Assembly (NCBI GenBank): GCA_009617715.1
Contig: VTFK01000028.1
Location: forward strand, 744,001 to 808,000
Source of the DNA: Plectrocnemia conspersa
Taxonomy: Eukaryota; Arthropoda; Insecta; Trichoptera; Polycentropodidae
Length of the DNA stretch: 64,000 nucleotides
Reading direction: 5' to 3'
Of this stretch, positions 1 through 10,652 are shown one piece after another. Each line of letters opens with the position of its first letter. Within the stretch, counting starts at the first letter, position 1. The position numbers were made by a program, and so were the translations under genes. Below the pieces are notes generated by a model. The model had not been told where the DNA came from and searched no databases. It was given only the letters and a program-made list of their open reading frames with translations.

Positions 1-480
1 GAATGCTCTCCAAAAATAAGAAGTAAAAATACTTCTTCACTCAGATTCTAGACAATGAGCCATATTCTAAAACGCTACGAATCAGCGTATTGTACAGAAC
101 TCGCATTGCCAATAAATTATTAAAGTGACACGCGCTCCGCATAACGAAACCGAGTATTCTCGACGCCTTATCGCAAACTTAAAAATTAAGCTCCCAAGTC
201 ATATACGAAAGTATTTCTGCTTAAAACAACTCCGCATAAATATGAAAGGGACCTGAAAAATGTGACAACGTCACATTTGTCGATGCTGTAAGGTAGTCGA
301 TTGTAGATTGACCACCTTTACAGCGGCTCCTGGTCTTTCTGTAAAGAGAGTTAAACCGAATTTATGCGAATACTCTGAAACATTTTCAGGTCATCAGTAT
401 TTAATAAATATTCTGAATTATTTATTGCTGCGAAACAAAGCAGAGAACACAGATTTGATCCCTGTGGCTATAGCCTTGTT
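1..480 (-). pseudogene. Decayed Jockey/R1-type reverse transcriptase fragment (copy 1)
   Basis: Non-LTR retrotransposon reverse transcriptase relic, cut by the left window edge. Reading the minus strand from about 478 downward, PQGSNLCSLL matches the RT GVPQGS-LGPLLF box, NTDDLKMF the YADD catalytic box (Tyr-Ala lost), and further on RILGFVMRSACHF and LIRSVLEYGS match the thumb region of Jockey/R1 proteins. The frame changes several times and carries stops, so it is dead. The piece around 124-170 is nearly identical to 16633-16680 of copy 3, so both descend from one family. The continuation toward the 3' end of the element lies left of base 1. Family placement rests on motif spacing, not on a search. 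Confidence 0.75.
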
Positions 481-3087
481 TGCGTCTTAAAAATCCAGTC
501 TTCTCCGAATATTATTTTTAATATCTATTATTTTATGTCTAATATTTAATATCTATAGATATTTTAATATATTTTCAATGAATTGTATTAAAGATTGTGT
601 CATTTAATGTTATTAAAATTATTAGTTCCTATATGTAAATCATTTGATAAAATATATATAGCTAAGTTTAATCGAATATAAAAAAAATATTTACAGATGC
701 TAGCAAAACTTAAATACAGCAGTAGATTAGGAACTTAATAAAATATTTTTTGTAGCGTTTTTTATCAAAAATATCTAATTTATTAGTTAAAAAATATACT
801 ATTTTTAAGGTATTGAAAAATATTTTTTTTAGATTATTTTTATAAATAAAATTTGTGGCTTAAAATTATATATATTTTACTTATACAATACATATAATAA
901 TATAACTTTAAAAACACTTTTCGATATAATAACTCTTATTTCTCTCTCCGAATTAGGGTGAAAAATAGGGGTGAAGTGCATACACACGCGTGATAAATTT
1001 CAGAGTTAATTTACTTTCTACTTGCCTCAGCTTTTATATAAGGGTAAATTAATAGCAGGTATGTGTGTTATACTTTTAGGGGAGATTCAGATTGAGAACT
1101 ATAATGTGGAAATATTCGTGACTAAACTATTTTTTTGATAACTTTAACTGTTCGGAAAATAACGTTTTTATTTATAAAATTAAGAAATAAAGTTTCAAAT
1201 TATCTCAACAATGGTTTTATCGCAGATCAAAATACTATCAAGATCGTTTCACCCATTTCGAGTCATTAATTGAAACATCCAACACGAAGTCTCCTACTAA
1301 TTGACGTTTTATGCATCAATTGTCATTTTGTTCTGTTGCAAGCATTCTGCTAATGTCACTTTCCATCTCGGAATGCGATTGTTCTCCAATTTAACGAAAT
1401 ATCATCAAACTGTCATATCATCACGCCACATCTCTATATCCAATTACTCCGACGAGTATGCATAAACGGTCGCCTTTCGCCCATTTGTCCCGACTTTTTC
1501 AAGTCATTGTTGTGAGAAATCTTCAAGATTCGCATACTAGGAGGATGCTAGTACGAAACCGACGTTTCGGCAGGATGAGCACAGCCCACTTTCATGATCG
1601 GAGCTGAGAGCAACGACCCGATACTAAACAGCGGCGCTAAAACGAGCGTGGCGTATATAAGCCATGTTTAAATTGGGCTCAAACTGCTCGTAAAGCAATC
1701 GGATCATCTTAACTGTTAACATTATTGCTTTTGAATTAAGTGATATAATCTGCATCATCGTTTCATTTAAATGTAGAAAATACAGTTATTTATTGTTATG
1801 ATTAATTTCTACTGGATTTTAGTAAACTAAGTCAAACTAATTTAAAGCTTAGTAAAGTTTCTTTAATATATTATTATTAAGTAATATAGTGGACTTTCTG
1901 TTAATTATTTCAGTCATAGAGAGATCTTTGAAGATTTGTTCAAATGAGTTACCGAAGTAAATGGTTACCACAGAAAGCAGTATTGTTACTAATAGATAAT
2001 GCTTATTCTTTTCTGTTTTTTTTTGCTTAACATTTCAATTAAAATACTAACCATAAACTGTTTGCAAATATCTTATTATCTCAAAACATTACTTATGTTA
2101 TTTAGCATGTTCTTTTTTGGGTCTTCGTGTATTTCTCTTTTGAACCTTAATTAAAAATATGTAAACTGTTCATAGAAATAATCATAACATTGAACCAAAT
2201 GCATTTTTGTACATGACCGCAACGTTTCGTGTTAATTTTATGCACTAAGGGGTCGTTGCCTTCGGACGAATCCATGAATTAGGTCACCCAAATACAACCA
2301 AAAGTATAACCACATCCTGAAAAGTGAACTTCTCGAAAGCCGTGCGCAAAACTATAACGAGCATAGCTGCGTATTTATTATACGTGTGTACATTAACTGT
2401 GTCTTCAGCGTGACAAAGCATGCAGCGTGACAAGTCATGGGTCTTTTAATGACCACGACTGAGGTTCGATCTCACTGAGCTTCAAATAATCGCATTACTA
2501 GATCTCAGTACCTAATCTCTCGGTTGGTGCTCGGTCATCTGGAATGCAAAGATTGCTAGTTGTGCGTTTCGGTTAAACGCTCCGATGGCTCAACCGATGA
2601 ACACCTGTCATGACACCGTGACCTCACTGATTGAGTGATTTCTAGTGATTTAAATGGCATTTTAAAATGGAAATTTCGATCGGTTTGGAAAGCGGTGCTA
2701 AAAATATTGAGGCGTATAAAATGCCGTTTAGTGTTGTACTAGTATTATAATTGTAGTTGTTAACAATAATAAATTGATTAATTAAACTGGCAATTTATTG
2801 ATTGGTAACTCATGAGAACATTTTAGCATACCATATATGTACCTAGATAAAAATTGTTTTTTTTTTATCGACTATTATAGTATGCAAATTTATTTAACCG
2901 ATCAGATATATTTTAAGATAATAAATACGTTGATAATGTTACTGTAACTATTTTTTAGATTTATACAACATTATTATTCTCACATATCATAATCGATTTT
3001 GAGAATTACTGTAACTATGTTTATGTATTGATAATAAATCTATACTGTTAAATCTTATTCGTACATATTTGTACGATAGATAAGTGG
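481..3087. other. AT-rich sequence with two GC-richer islands, no gene seen
   Basis: Mostly AT-rich with no sustained reading frame. Two stretches stand out by base composition: 1440-1690 (listed separately) and about 2400-2650. The latter holds a Pol III B-box-like GGTTCGATCTC near 2463 but no foldable tRNA. Confidence 0.5.
1440..1690 (+). promoter_or_regulatory. GC-richer island with TATA-like motif
   Basis: Island of roughly 45-50 percent GC in a background near 25 percent. GTATATAAG at about 1652-1660 is a good TATA box, followed about 30 bases on by CTCAAACT, a weak initiator. No ATG exon with a splice donor follows at once, so this is only a candidate core promoter. On the minus strand, 1548-1623 is open for about 24 codons after an AG, which could be an exon or chance. 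Confidence 0.25.
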
Positions 3088-3135
3088 TACAGTCGATGAA
3101 TAATACCTGGGTTTGAATTTCATATGAACCACAGT
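3088..3135 (+). repeat. tRNA-like repeat fragment (family 3, copy 1)
   Basis: The segment GTCGATGAATAATACC followed by GGGTTTGAATTTCAT resembles 54414-54475 and 63361-63406, which carry a better preserved tRNA T-arm (GGGTTCGAATCTC). Read as the eroded head of a tRNA-derived SINE. Confidence 0.4.
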
Positions 3136-3241
3136 ATTTTATTTTTTATCTGAATTAGTATTTTAATTTGTCAGGCCTGCCAAGAGAGAGGGGGATGGGA
3201 CAAATTCTTGTGATTTAATAGTGTATAGACACATAAAAAAG

Positions 3242-3588
3242 CAGGGCTGTGGAGTCGTTAAAAAAAAACACGACTCCGACTCCGACTCCAATTCCGATTT
3301 TCACCAATAACACGACTCCACTCCGACTCCGACTCCGACTCCGACTCCGACTCAAAAAAGTTTAATTTTATCAGGTATTTTTGGTGTTCTTCTACACGTT
3401 TTATATGCATACGCTATACACATTCATTATTACGCATTTAAAATTTCATAATTTAAAAAAATGCATTTTATATAAAAAATGGTCGGGGTCGCTCATTTTT
3501 CACGACTCCGACTCCGACTCCAACTCCGGCCAAAACACCACGACTCCACGACTCCAACTCCGACTCCGACTCCGACTCCACAGCCCTG
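3242..3588. mobile_element. Non-autonomous hAT element packed with CTCCGA repeats
   Basis: Begins CAGGGCTGTGGAGTCG and ends with the exact reverse complement CGACTCCACAGCCCTG. Both sides carry the 8-bp direct repeat TAAAAAAG (3234-3241 and 3589-3596). An 8-bp target duplication with CAGGG-type ends is diagnostic of hAT transposons. Inside each end are tandem GACTCC/CTCCGA hexamers (about 3271-3350 and 3504-3580), probably subterminal transposase-binding repeats. It is 347 bp with no transposase frame, so it is a MITE mobilised in trans. The perfect duplication suggests a fairly recent insertion. Confidence 0.92.
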
Positions 3589-3756
3589 TAAAAAAGGCTT
3601 GGAAGTGTATGGGTTCCAACTAGGGATTCTGAAGTCTCGGGTTTTTTCGATTCCCGGGACTGGAGACTCAAATTTTTAAAGTCCCGGGAATTCTCGGGAC
3701 TCGAGTCTTTGATTATTTTTCGTATAATCATGAAAGAAAATTATGTTAAAAAATGA

Positions 3757-3823
3757 ACTTATTATTATTAACTTTAATTAACTTATTATTATTAACTTTA
3801 ATTAATTTATTATTATTAACTTA
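3757..3823 (+). repeat. 24-bp tandem repeat inside hAT element
   Basis: The 24-base unit beginning ACTTATTATTATTAACTTTA is present twice exactly (3757-3780 and 3781-3804), followed by a partial, slightly altered third copy. Confidence 0.85.
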
Positions 3824-4013
3824 TATTATTTGTGTTATAGGTACGATAGGTGAAAATTTATTGAAACAATTTTAAAACACTTTATTCGATATTTATCTAA
3901 ATTTAATTTATTACAATTTTTTTAATCGAAATATTTATATCAATATTAAGTTAAAACCTTTACTTTTGTAAGGAAAAATATGTTTTAAAAAAACCAAGGC
4001 GTTTAATGATGAA

Positions 4014-4330
4014 TCACATAACCTGTTCCTGGTTTTTGTGGCAAATATTCCAGATGTAGAAAAAACTCTCGCTTTCTGTAGATGTTGGCTTAATTGTAAG
4101 CAATGATTTGAATAAAAGCTCTAGATTCGGAGTTCGCTTGATAGTTGAATCTAATATCTGAAACTCCTTTTTAAAGTTGATTTTTTTATTTCTAGTCGTT
4201 GAAATATTTTGATGGTTCGTGCGACAGAGTTGTGTTGATTTCAAATATTTTTTTTAAAAGGAAATTAACAATAATTTCGGAAGTTAATAAAGTGGCATCT
4301 CGACGACTTAGAGCTTCAACTGCCAGTTTT
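4014..4330 (-). pseudogene. hAT transposase C-terminal (dimerisation domain) remnant
   Basis: Within the 3621-4666 element. On the minus strand LAVEALSRRDATLLTSE (about 4325-4275) is followed by a frame from 4244 containing FKSLLTIKPTSTESESFF. The TIKPTSTESE core is the signature of the hAT C-terminal dimerisation domain, usually followed by a Val-Phe-Ser run as here in altered form. The N-terminal BED finger and catalytic core are missing and the frame ends at 4014, so it is a defective remnant. The orientation gives the coding strand of the parent element. Confidence 0.8.
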
Positions 4331-4666
4331 ATAGGAGTGAGTACTTCACAAATATTTTCCAATACGTAAATGTTCGATTCATTCCAAATTTGGCCGATGC
4401 CAAGATCAATTAATGATTTTCTAATGCAATTTCGTAACTTTCAAAATCTCGAGATCATGGGTAATAAGAAATTCTACCTTGTCTTCATATCGAGACATAA
4501 ATTAAGCTCGACATCAAATTCGCTCTTTACATATTTTTGTAAAATTGCACTTCGGAAAGTCTCGAGTCCCGGGTTATTCATTTTTAAATTCCCGGGACTC
4601 GAGACAGCAAAAAATCTTTGAATTCTCGGGAATAAATTCCCGGGTTGTCTCGACACAGAATCCCTA

Positions 4667-6820
4667 GTTCCAACGCATATCCCAAGAGCTTTTGGATCTT
4701 GAATCTGGTCGCTCTTTCTTGATCATTTGATAACCGGAAATGTGTCAATGTCTATTTCTAAAAATACATATAAAATACTTGGTTTACTGATAAATGAAGC
4801 TAGTACAAAAAAAATATAATTTGTAAATAATTCATTAACCTAAATGACTCACCGGTGAGTCACTGGCGTTTAAGTGGATTTTTAAGGTGATATTTTGTTT
4901 GGTTAAAAATCATTAATTTCGAGATTACTTAATATATTAAAAATGTGTAATGCTTATATCAAAAAATCATTGGCTCATTAAAGTGTATCTGTTATTTTAC
5001 AATATATAAATAAAACTAAAAATCTTCCCATCTCTTAAAATTTCTCATCGCAACTGTTTTTCATTAATAGTTGATAATTACAGTTTATAAAAGTTTTTTG
5101 GTATCTCTTACTAATAATAGCAAAAAAACCTCTGGAATCTTGTGAATAAGGTTAAAAGGTAAAAATTATAGTAAATTATTAATGATACAAAAAAATCTAG
5201 TCGTTTATGTCTATAATACAATAAATAACAAAAAATATTGATCCTTTAAAAAAGCAGAGTAATTGATTTTTTTTATTATTATTAGTTATTAGTTTTTCTA
5301 AAATATTTTTTTCTTCAGTAATTTCTCATTAATAAGTGCATGATATTGCACATTTTTATTTTTACTAAACAACTTACAATTCTTATGAATCTAAAAATCT
5401 TTATAAATTTATCTGAAAATTAGTAATTTAATTGTGTGAATTTAAAAAGTGATACAGTGCTAATTACAGTAATGTAGTGAATTTTTTATACATAAAGAAG
5501 GCTTGTCTTTACTTAAAATTATATGAGGTATAATTATTTAATATGGACATATATTAAGCTAGTCTATAAGTCACTCATTATTTATTTAAGATCATGTTGA
5601 ACCTGAATAATAAATATGTATTCAGAGACCTCGTTAAAATGGCCGGAAATTCTAATAAATTACATTGAGAAAAATTATTTAAACTTGAACTAAATCAATC
5701 AAGTAATTACTATTTTACATTTATACACAATATTTCTTAATTTTAGTTGATAATCTGATAGGCTTACTTAACAACTATAATCTCTAGCGTGCGATGTTAA
5801 TATGCACGTTATTATATTTCTTTGTAGCTTATTACCATAAAAATGTAGCTTAATAGCGGTCCATGCGATTATGTGGCATTCAGAGCGTAATGGCTCCAAA
5901 ACGGAATCTTTATGAAAATATGATAATTTCGAGGGATTCTACGTGGAAAGACACCATGAGTAATTGGCGTTAATCCACCTGACTGTCGGTTGTTCATAAA
6001 TCGTGAGAACGGCCAGAAGACGACTTTACCAATGGGTCGTGGGAAAAAAATACACTTAAGAGACTACGGCCAGTGTCTCGGTCAAGGAGATGTCGAAATT
6101 CTCAGAAGGTCAATGGTTTTCGATCGCGAAACGACCGGAAAATTAGCAACAAATCAGAGAAATGTACAATCTTTATGGATATAAAAGCGTTTTTTTAACC
6201 CTATCCTAACTTATCTATGAGCCCGTTAGAATAACACGCTATTGTACAAGCTGTCTAAATAAATTCTTTTATGTATTGCTTTTTTAATAAAGTCATAATT
6301 TTTTTTAAGCACAGATGTTTTAAGTCTATTTTAAAAAATCGGATTATTTGATTATCTATTGATGAACCAGGTGCTTGTTGAGTTAGTGTTAGTATATCAC
6401 TTTAGTCCTGCACTTGCAAAGAACGGAAGTACGGTCAGTGGTGTCAGAGGCAGCCAACCGTTGAAAAGACAAGTGTCCTATATATGTACGTACGCTCGTA
6501 TATACACATTCAACTTATTTTTCGTCCTTGTTTAACATAATTTAAAAATACCCGTATCTAACGAATTAATTTCATTTTTCCCACGGAATCAAAGCTTAAA
6601 CGAGCTGTCTACAGTTTGCGGTTAAATGCTTACAATTAGAAATCTCGCCAAGTGTTTTATGTCCTGTGTAATTCAGTATCATAAACTAACAGCTTTCCAT
6701 TTTCAACGCATCTGTCGGACTGGCCGTAATAAATCATGGCTCGAAATTGGCCACATTCTCTATGACGTCCAGTGAAAATAGGAAGCTCTGCAGTGTTAGA
6801 TAATAATCGAGCGTTATTAC
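4667..6820. other. AT-rich sequence left of the minus-strand gene
   Basis: No gene seen. It holds the palindrome at 4845-4862 and a GC-richer stretch at 5930-6190. That stretch has an open plus frame of 64 codons (5990-6184) but no splice sites or recognisable motif. Any further 3' exons of the minus-strand gene would lie here or beyond the left edge. Confidence 0.4.
4845..4862. promoter_or_regulatory. 18-bp perfect palindrome with two AP-1-like sites
   Basis: TGACTCACCGGTGAGTCA reads the same on both strands. Each half is the AP-1/bZIP consensus TGACTCA, separated by CCGG. Chance is unlikely at this GC content. A bZIP-bound element is an inference. Confidence 0.45.
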
Positions 6821-7034
6821 GCGCGTTTCTTTTGCAATAATCCAACAGGAAACGGATGCGGCGGCCATTCTTTTGAAAAAGGAAAGCGTTCCATTTCGCA
6901 AATGTCTGCGGCTATGGAACCGATCTGCTCGTTGGACAGGCCCTCTTGATTGCATTCTTTCAGACCGACAACAAAACGTGAGGTCGGACAAGAAGAAGCG
7001 ATCTGTTCGAGCTGCTTGAGAAATTGCGATCGTT
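6821..7034 (-). CDS. Second coding exon of a secreted-protein gene, family not recognised
   Basis: Read on the minus strand from 7034, this 214-nt exon gives two bases that finish a codon begun in the upstream exon, then 70 codons with GC-rich third positions quite unlike the flanks, then two bases of the next codon before a GTAATA donor at 6820. Stretches include FLKQLEQIASSCPTSRFVV, LKECNQEGLSNEQIGSIAAD, ICEMERFPFSKEWP and PHPFPVGLLQKKR. Three cysteines fall at residues 45, 57 and 75 of the joined protein. The closing Lys-Lys-Arg could be a dibasic processing site. The entry phase matches the exit phase of the signal-peptide exon at 10475, giving a 3.4-kb intron. Caveat: a stronger pyrimidine-rich acceptor 26 nt upstream (exon start 7060) would add an in-frame stop, so the weaker CAAG acceptor must be used. 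Role unknown; a secreted factor or prohormone is possible. Confidence 0.55.
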
Positions 7035-7744
7035 CTTGAGAATAATTTAATGCAGATTAGCTACAAGAAAAGAAACACTTTCGATTCTTCTTATTCTTAA
7101 AAAAAACTGTGGTGTAAATCAATTTTGATTGTTTAACACTACCTTGCAGTATTCATCTGCCACATTAAAACTTTGAAATGAAGACGGTAATGGAAAAAGT
7201 ATAATATATAATTATAAACATTACTACATATAAAAAAGTACCTGTCAGATAATTTATATTTTCACTGGTAAAAATATATATCTACTGGTGAAAATGTATT
7301 CCGATATTATTTTACGGAAATGACATATTTAAAAAAAAATTCGGGATAGATTCTTTTTTGTTTTTTTTAGATTTTCTTTTGCTGCATTAACAATTATATA
7401 GTTATATATTTACTTCTTCCATAGGTATTGGATCTGAATTTTCAGATCGAAAACCTAAATTTACTGCTATTAATTTACATTCATTGAATATTTTCTCTCA
7501 TGTCTAATATTTTTGAAGCGTTTAAAAAGCAATAGTCAACAATAATTTGCAAATAAATTTTACCACAAACGTAGATGCATAAAAAACTGTTTTTGAAGGC
7601 AATGTTCCGCTCCTTTTATTTATTGTATACTATGTATAAAAAAAGGTCTAAAGGAACTTTAACTGAAATACATCAGTGTATATAGTTCAGATTCATTATT
7701 TGAGGTCGGTTTTTACTTTTTTTATGAAAATATTCTTGCTATGA

Positions 7745-7823
7745 TTTTTCCAGAGCCCCACAAGGAGAGAGTGGCCGGGAATTTTCCCCTTCTCCCCCTC
7801 CCTTCTCGGCAGGCCTGGCTATA
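7745..7823. repeat. Short hAT-like remnant with CAGGCCTGCC end
   Basis: The right edge read on the minus strand begins CCAGGCCTGCCGAGAAGG. The left edge reads CCAGAGCCCCACAAGGAGAG, an imperfect inverted partner. The same CAGGCCTGCC start occurs at 3173 (+) followed by similar purine-rich sequence. No target duplication is visible. Confidence 0.35.
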
Positions 7824-8099
7824 TTCAAATGATAGATTTATAAATTATACAATTTTCATATTCTTTAAACTTTGTGATTTTTTAAAACACGCATAATACA
7901 ATGCTGTGCGAATTACTGATCAGTGAGGTAGTCAAAAGGAAAATGCTTAAATTATTGATCGATATCTGCGATTAAATTAATTCAGTAAAATTTATGTGAC
8001 GTTTTAAATACATAATTTTATTGAATTTATTGTATTTATTATACAATAGCTAAGAATGTTTGAAATGGTTTATATGCAGACTTGCATATAAATTAAAAA

Positions 8100-8445
8100 A
8101 CTAAAAATAAATTAATCGTGATAGAGTTATTGAATTGTTGGAAAATGAAATATTTGCGTCTTGAAACAGTAAATGCAAAAACGCAGTTGCGACACGCACC
8201 TGTTTTTGAGATATGCGTTAAACAATAATAAGCGGTTGGCCTATCTGACATTTTGTTTCGTTAAACGAATTAATTCTGTGAATTTCGATCATAGTTGACA
8301 CGCCAATAAACATTATATTCACAAATATTTTTCGAAAGTATTTTTTTGTTAAGAAAAATTGTCTCTTTTTCTCGCATTTGAAAACAAAATAAAGAAGCAT
8401 AATAACTATGGATTTTGGAGAAGCACTAATCACTATTGAGTAAAA
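8100..8445 (+). repeat. Dispersed repeat A, copy 1
   Basis: Shares several conserved blocks in order with the reverse strand of 32818-33150, for example CTGTTTTTGAGATA followed by GCGTTAAAC, then ACATTTTGTTTCGTT, ATAAACATTATATTCACAAAT, and AAAACAAAATAAAG near the end. The family is unidentified, with no coding frame of note. Copy 2 sits inside a hAT-like element. Confidence 0.7.
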
Positions 8446-8469
8446 ACCGGCGCTGACACAATTTTATTG

Positions 8470-8530
8470 CTTTTGACGTGACAATTGTTTTTGAGCTCTT
8501 TTACTGACCAAAATTCGATTATAATATACT
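8470..8530 (+). repeat. Solo copy of the CTTTTGACGTG inverted-repeat end
   Basis: CTTTTGACGTGACAATTG, then TTTTTGAGCTC and ACTGACCAAAATTCG, resembles the two inverted ends of the 20401-23383 unit (CTTTTGACGTGG, AATTGTTTTTTGCGCTC, TTGGGCAAAATTT), with a 20-odd base deletion. No partner end was found nearby. Confidence 0.5.
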
Positions 8531-10474
8531 TTGACTGTAGTATCTGTAGTAATATAAGTAAAATAGATATCACATTTTTAAAATTTAGTGTAATATCGTA
8601 GTGCAGACCAACTATGGAGCAATATGCGTGATGCGACGTCTGTCTATTCTTTTTCTTCCAGCTACTTCTCCCTGAGAGATGAGTAGGCTTAGATTGTATT
8701 TTAAAATTGACCTAATGAAAGTTCTAAAATTATAACTGGTTTTTAAACTTTTATAAGGTTCGGCAAACAAACAGCAAACGTACGTTTCGCAACTGTCAAA
8801 TTTAATTTGTTTCTTTTATTTCTAAATGTCAATTTAGTTTATAGTTAAAATCAGCTAGATCATGAGGTCTGATTGTGTCCATTACGATCGGGAACTAAAT
8901 ATATAAATAATAATTATGAAAAATATATTTTTCATAAATAATAAATATAAATTAATTATCTTTGTGCAGTCTTCGTTGATTTTTTTAGCAAAAAATATTA
9001 TTAATCAATCTCGTACTTACATTAAAAAAATGGTGATAGATCAAGCGTTTATTTTTTTTTGCATACAGATTCAAGTATAATTGATAGAGGCAACGATAGC
9101 AATTAATTGCCAAAAAAATCTATGGCAAATTGAATACAAAATTTAGAAACTCAAATTCATCCGTTCCATCTCAGACACGCACGCTTCAATTTAATGACAT
9201 TAGATTCGCGAAATCATTGTCGGTTAGGGTATATTAAAAAAATGAGCTGAAGGTTTTTTCTTATAATGACTCAACTAAAAAATATATTACGCGATAATAA
9301 AAAAACATGATGCAAATTTAGATTGAATTGTTTGTCCAATATGTAGTGTTGAAGCTACACTTTAATTGAACATAGTATTACATAGTATCAGATATTCAAA
9401 CATTCTTTCACAAAATTCACATAATATAAAATAGATTGATTAAATGAAATTTGGTCCAGTTGATTATTATCATAATTCCATGTTTTTATAAAAAAGTTTT
9501 TTAAAAAAATACTACACTTTACAATAATAACATACTGAGATTACTGATTAAAAAATATTTAAGAACAAAGTAAATTTTAAGCTAAATTATTGGAATCCAT
9601 ATTTTTTACTTTAGATAATCTAACGTCAAAATTATAATGCCAGAAATTAAGCAAAACTGTTAGTTAAATCGCGTCTCTATCGAAAGAAAGTAGATAAAAT
9701 TACAAAACATGTTCAATTATAGTTACAAACTATTTAAAAAATTGATAATTAGAGTAAATTAAACAAAACTTTTGTATGATATTTAATTTTAGTTTAAATT
9801 GGTTTTAAAAATGCAGTTAAATTAATTTTATTAAAAAATAAAAGTTAAGTTCCTTTTGTATTTAAGACAAATGTGTAAATTTCTTTGAAAATCATTTTTC
9901 CAATACAGCTCACAAATGTAATCAGAAAACAAGCAGAAAAAATGCTAAAAATAATAAATTACCATATAATATCAATATAGTATTTTAAATGTAATTCTGG
10001 GCTACTTTTATATGTACAATAGTTAAATACAAATAGTATGTGTACATGTAATGATGTCATAACTGCATTTTTTATTCGTAAAATTGAATAGAAACCAATT
10101 TTATTATATCTTCACGATCAGACGCGCAAGACGATGGTATCCAATTTTCCGATTTTCCTCACATTGCGTCAATGTAGAAAGCGAAATAAAAAATAATCTA
10201 TTATTATGTAATATCACTATGATGCTACTATTATAATATCACCAAATAATCTAGAATATTCACATAATGCGAGATAAAATAAGCACTACTAAATCCGATA
10301 AGAATTTAACGCATCGTTTATAATAATAATATCAAAAAAAATTACTAAATGCCTAAATTTATTATAGTCTATTAAGCAAGTGTATTAAGATGTGATGTGT
10401 TAATTGCCTACATCTTTGCGGTGGCAAACTTTCTTTTTGCGAAAAATTTGAGTTAATTAAGAAATGAAAATTAC

Positions 10475-10652
10475 CTCTGGCGTTCAAGGCTTTAGTGAAA
10501 ACCAACAGGACGAAGATCTTGAGGATTCGTGAAGGCCTCCACTCTCTGAAGTCCAAAGCCATCGTCCTGGGTCTATATCTTAGACCAGGTCTGCAAATTT
10601 GCGTCGCTATCTTTCAGCCATTTGTTCGTCTGTTGTCTGACTCGTTCGATGA
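10475..10652 (-). CDS. First coding exon: 5' UTR plus signal peptide of a secreted-protein gene
   Basis: Minus strand. An acceptor-like TTATTTTCACAG precedes 10652, then about 90 nt of leader, then ATG at 10562-10560 in strong initiation context (A at -3, G at +4). Twenty-nine codons follow. Residues 1-12 (MALDFREWRPSR) are charged, 13-22 (ILKIFVLLVF) are hydrophobic, and TKALNA then gives a signal-peptidase-like end after Ala28. The exon stops after one base of codon 30 at a CAGAG/GTAATT donor (10474). The coding part is near 50 percent GC amid 25 percent GC flanks. A four-codon upstream reading frame sits in the leader. The next exon is taken to be 6821-7034, whose phase fits. The protein is predicted to enter the secretory pathway. 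I do not recognise the family. The exon could instead start at a promoter near 10652. Confidence 0.55.

Larger units (their letters stand above)
3621..4666. mobile_element. hAT element with TAGGGATTCTG ends
   Basis: Starts TAGGGATTCTG and ends CAGAATCCCTA, flanked by perfect 8-bp duplications GTTCCAAC (3613-3620 and 4667-4674). Subterminal zones (3635-3705 and 4552-4650) carry repeated inverted copies of TCTCGGGAC/TCCCGGGA. The 1046-bp body holds the C-terminal part of a transposase on the minus strand, so it is an internally deleted copy of an autonomous hAT. It lies 32 bp from the preceding hAT element. Confidence 0.93.
7061..10474 (-). other. Probable intron of the secreted-protein gene
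   Basis: AT-rich DNA between the two phase-matched exons, with no coding frame. It contains repeat pieces at 7745-7823, 8100-8445 and 8470-8530. A pyrimidine-rich acceptor-like run at about 8634-8660 (+) is followed by stops. Confidence 0.4.

Noticed and set aside
1548..1623. Minus-strand terminal exon of the secreted-protein gene
   Set aside because: Phase would fit and it ends in a stop, but 24 open codons in a GC-rich island are not significant and the plus strand has a TATA box there.
3381..3731. Open frames through the CTCCGA repeats
   Set aside because: Low-complexity translation of hexamer repeats within a non-coding hAT MITE.
3173..7823. One 4.6-kb transposon between the CAGGCCTGCC ends at 3173 and 7822
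   Set aside because: Flanking 8-mers do not match and two complete hAT insertions plus unrelated DNA lie between; treated as separate remnants.
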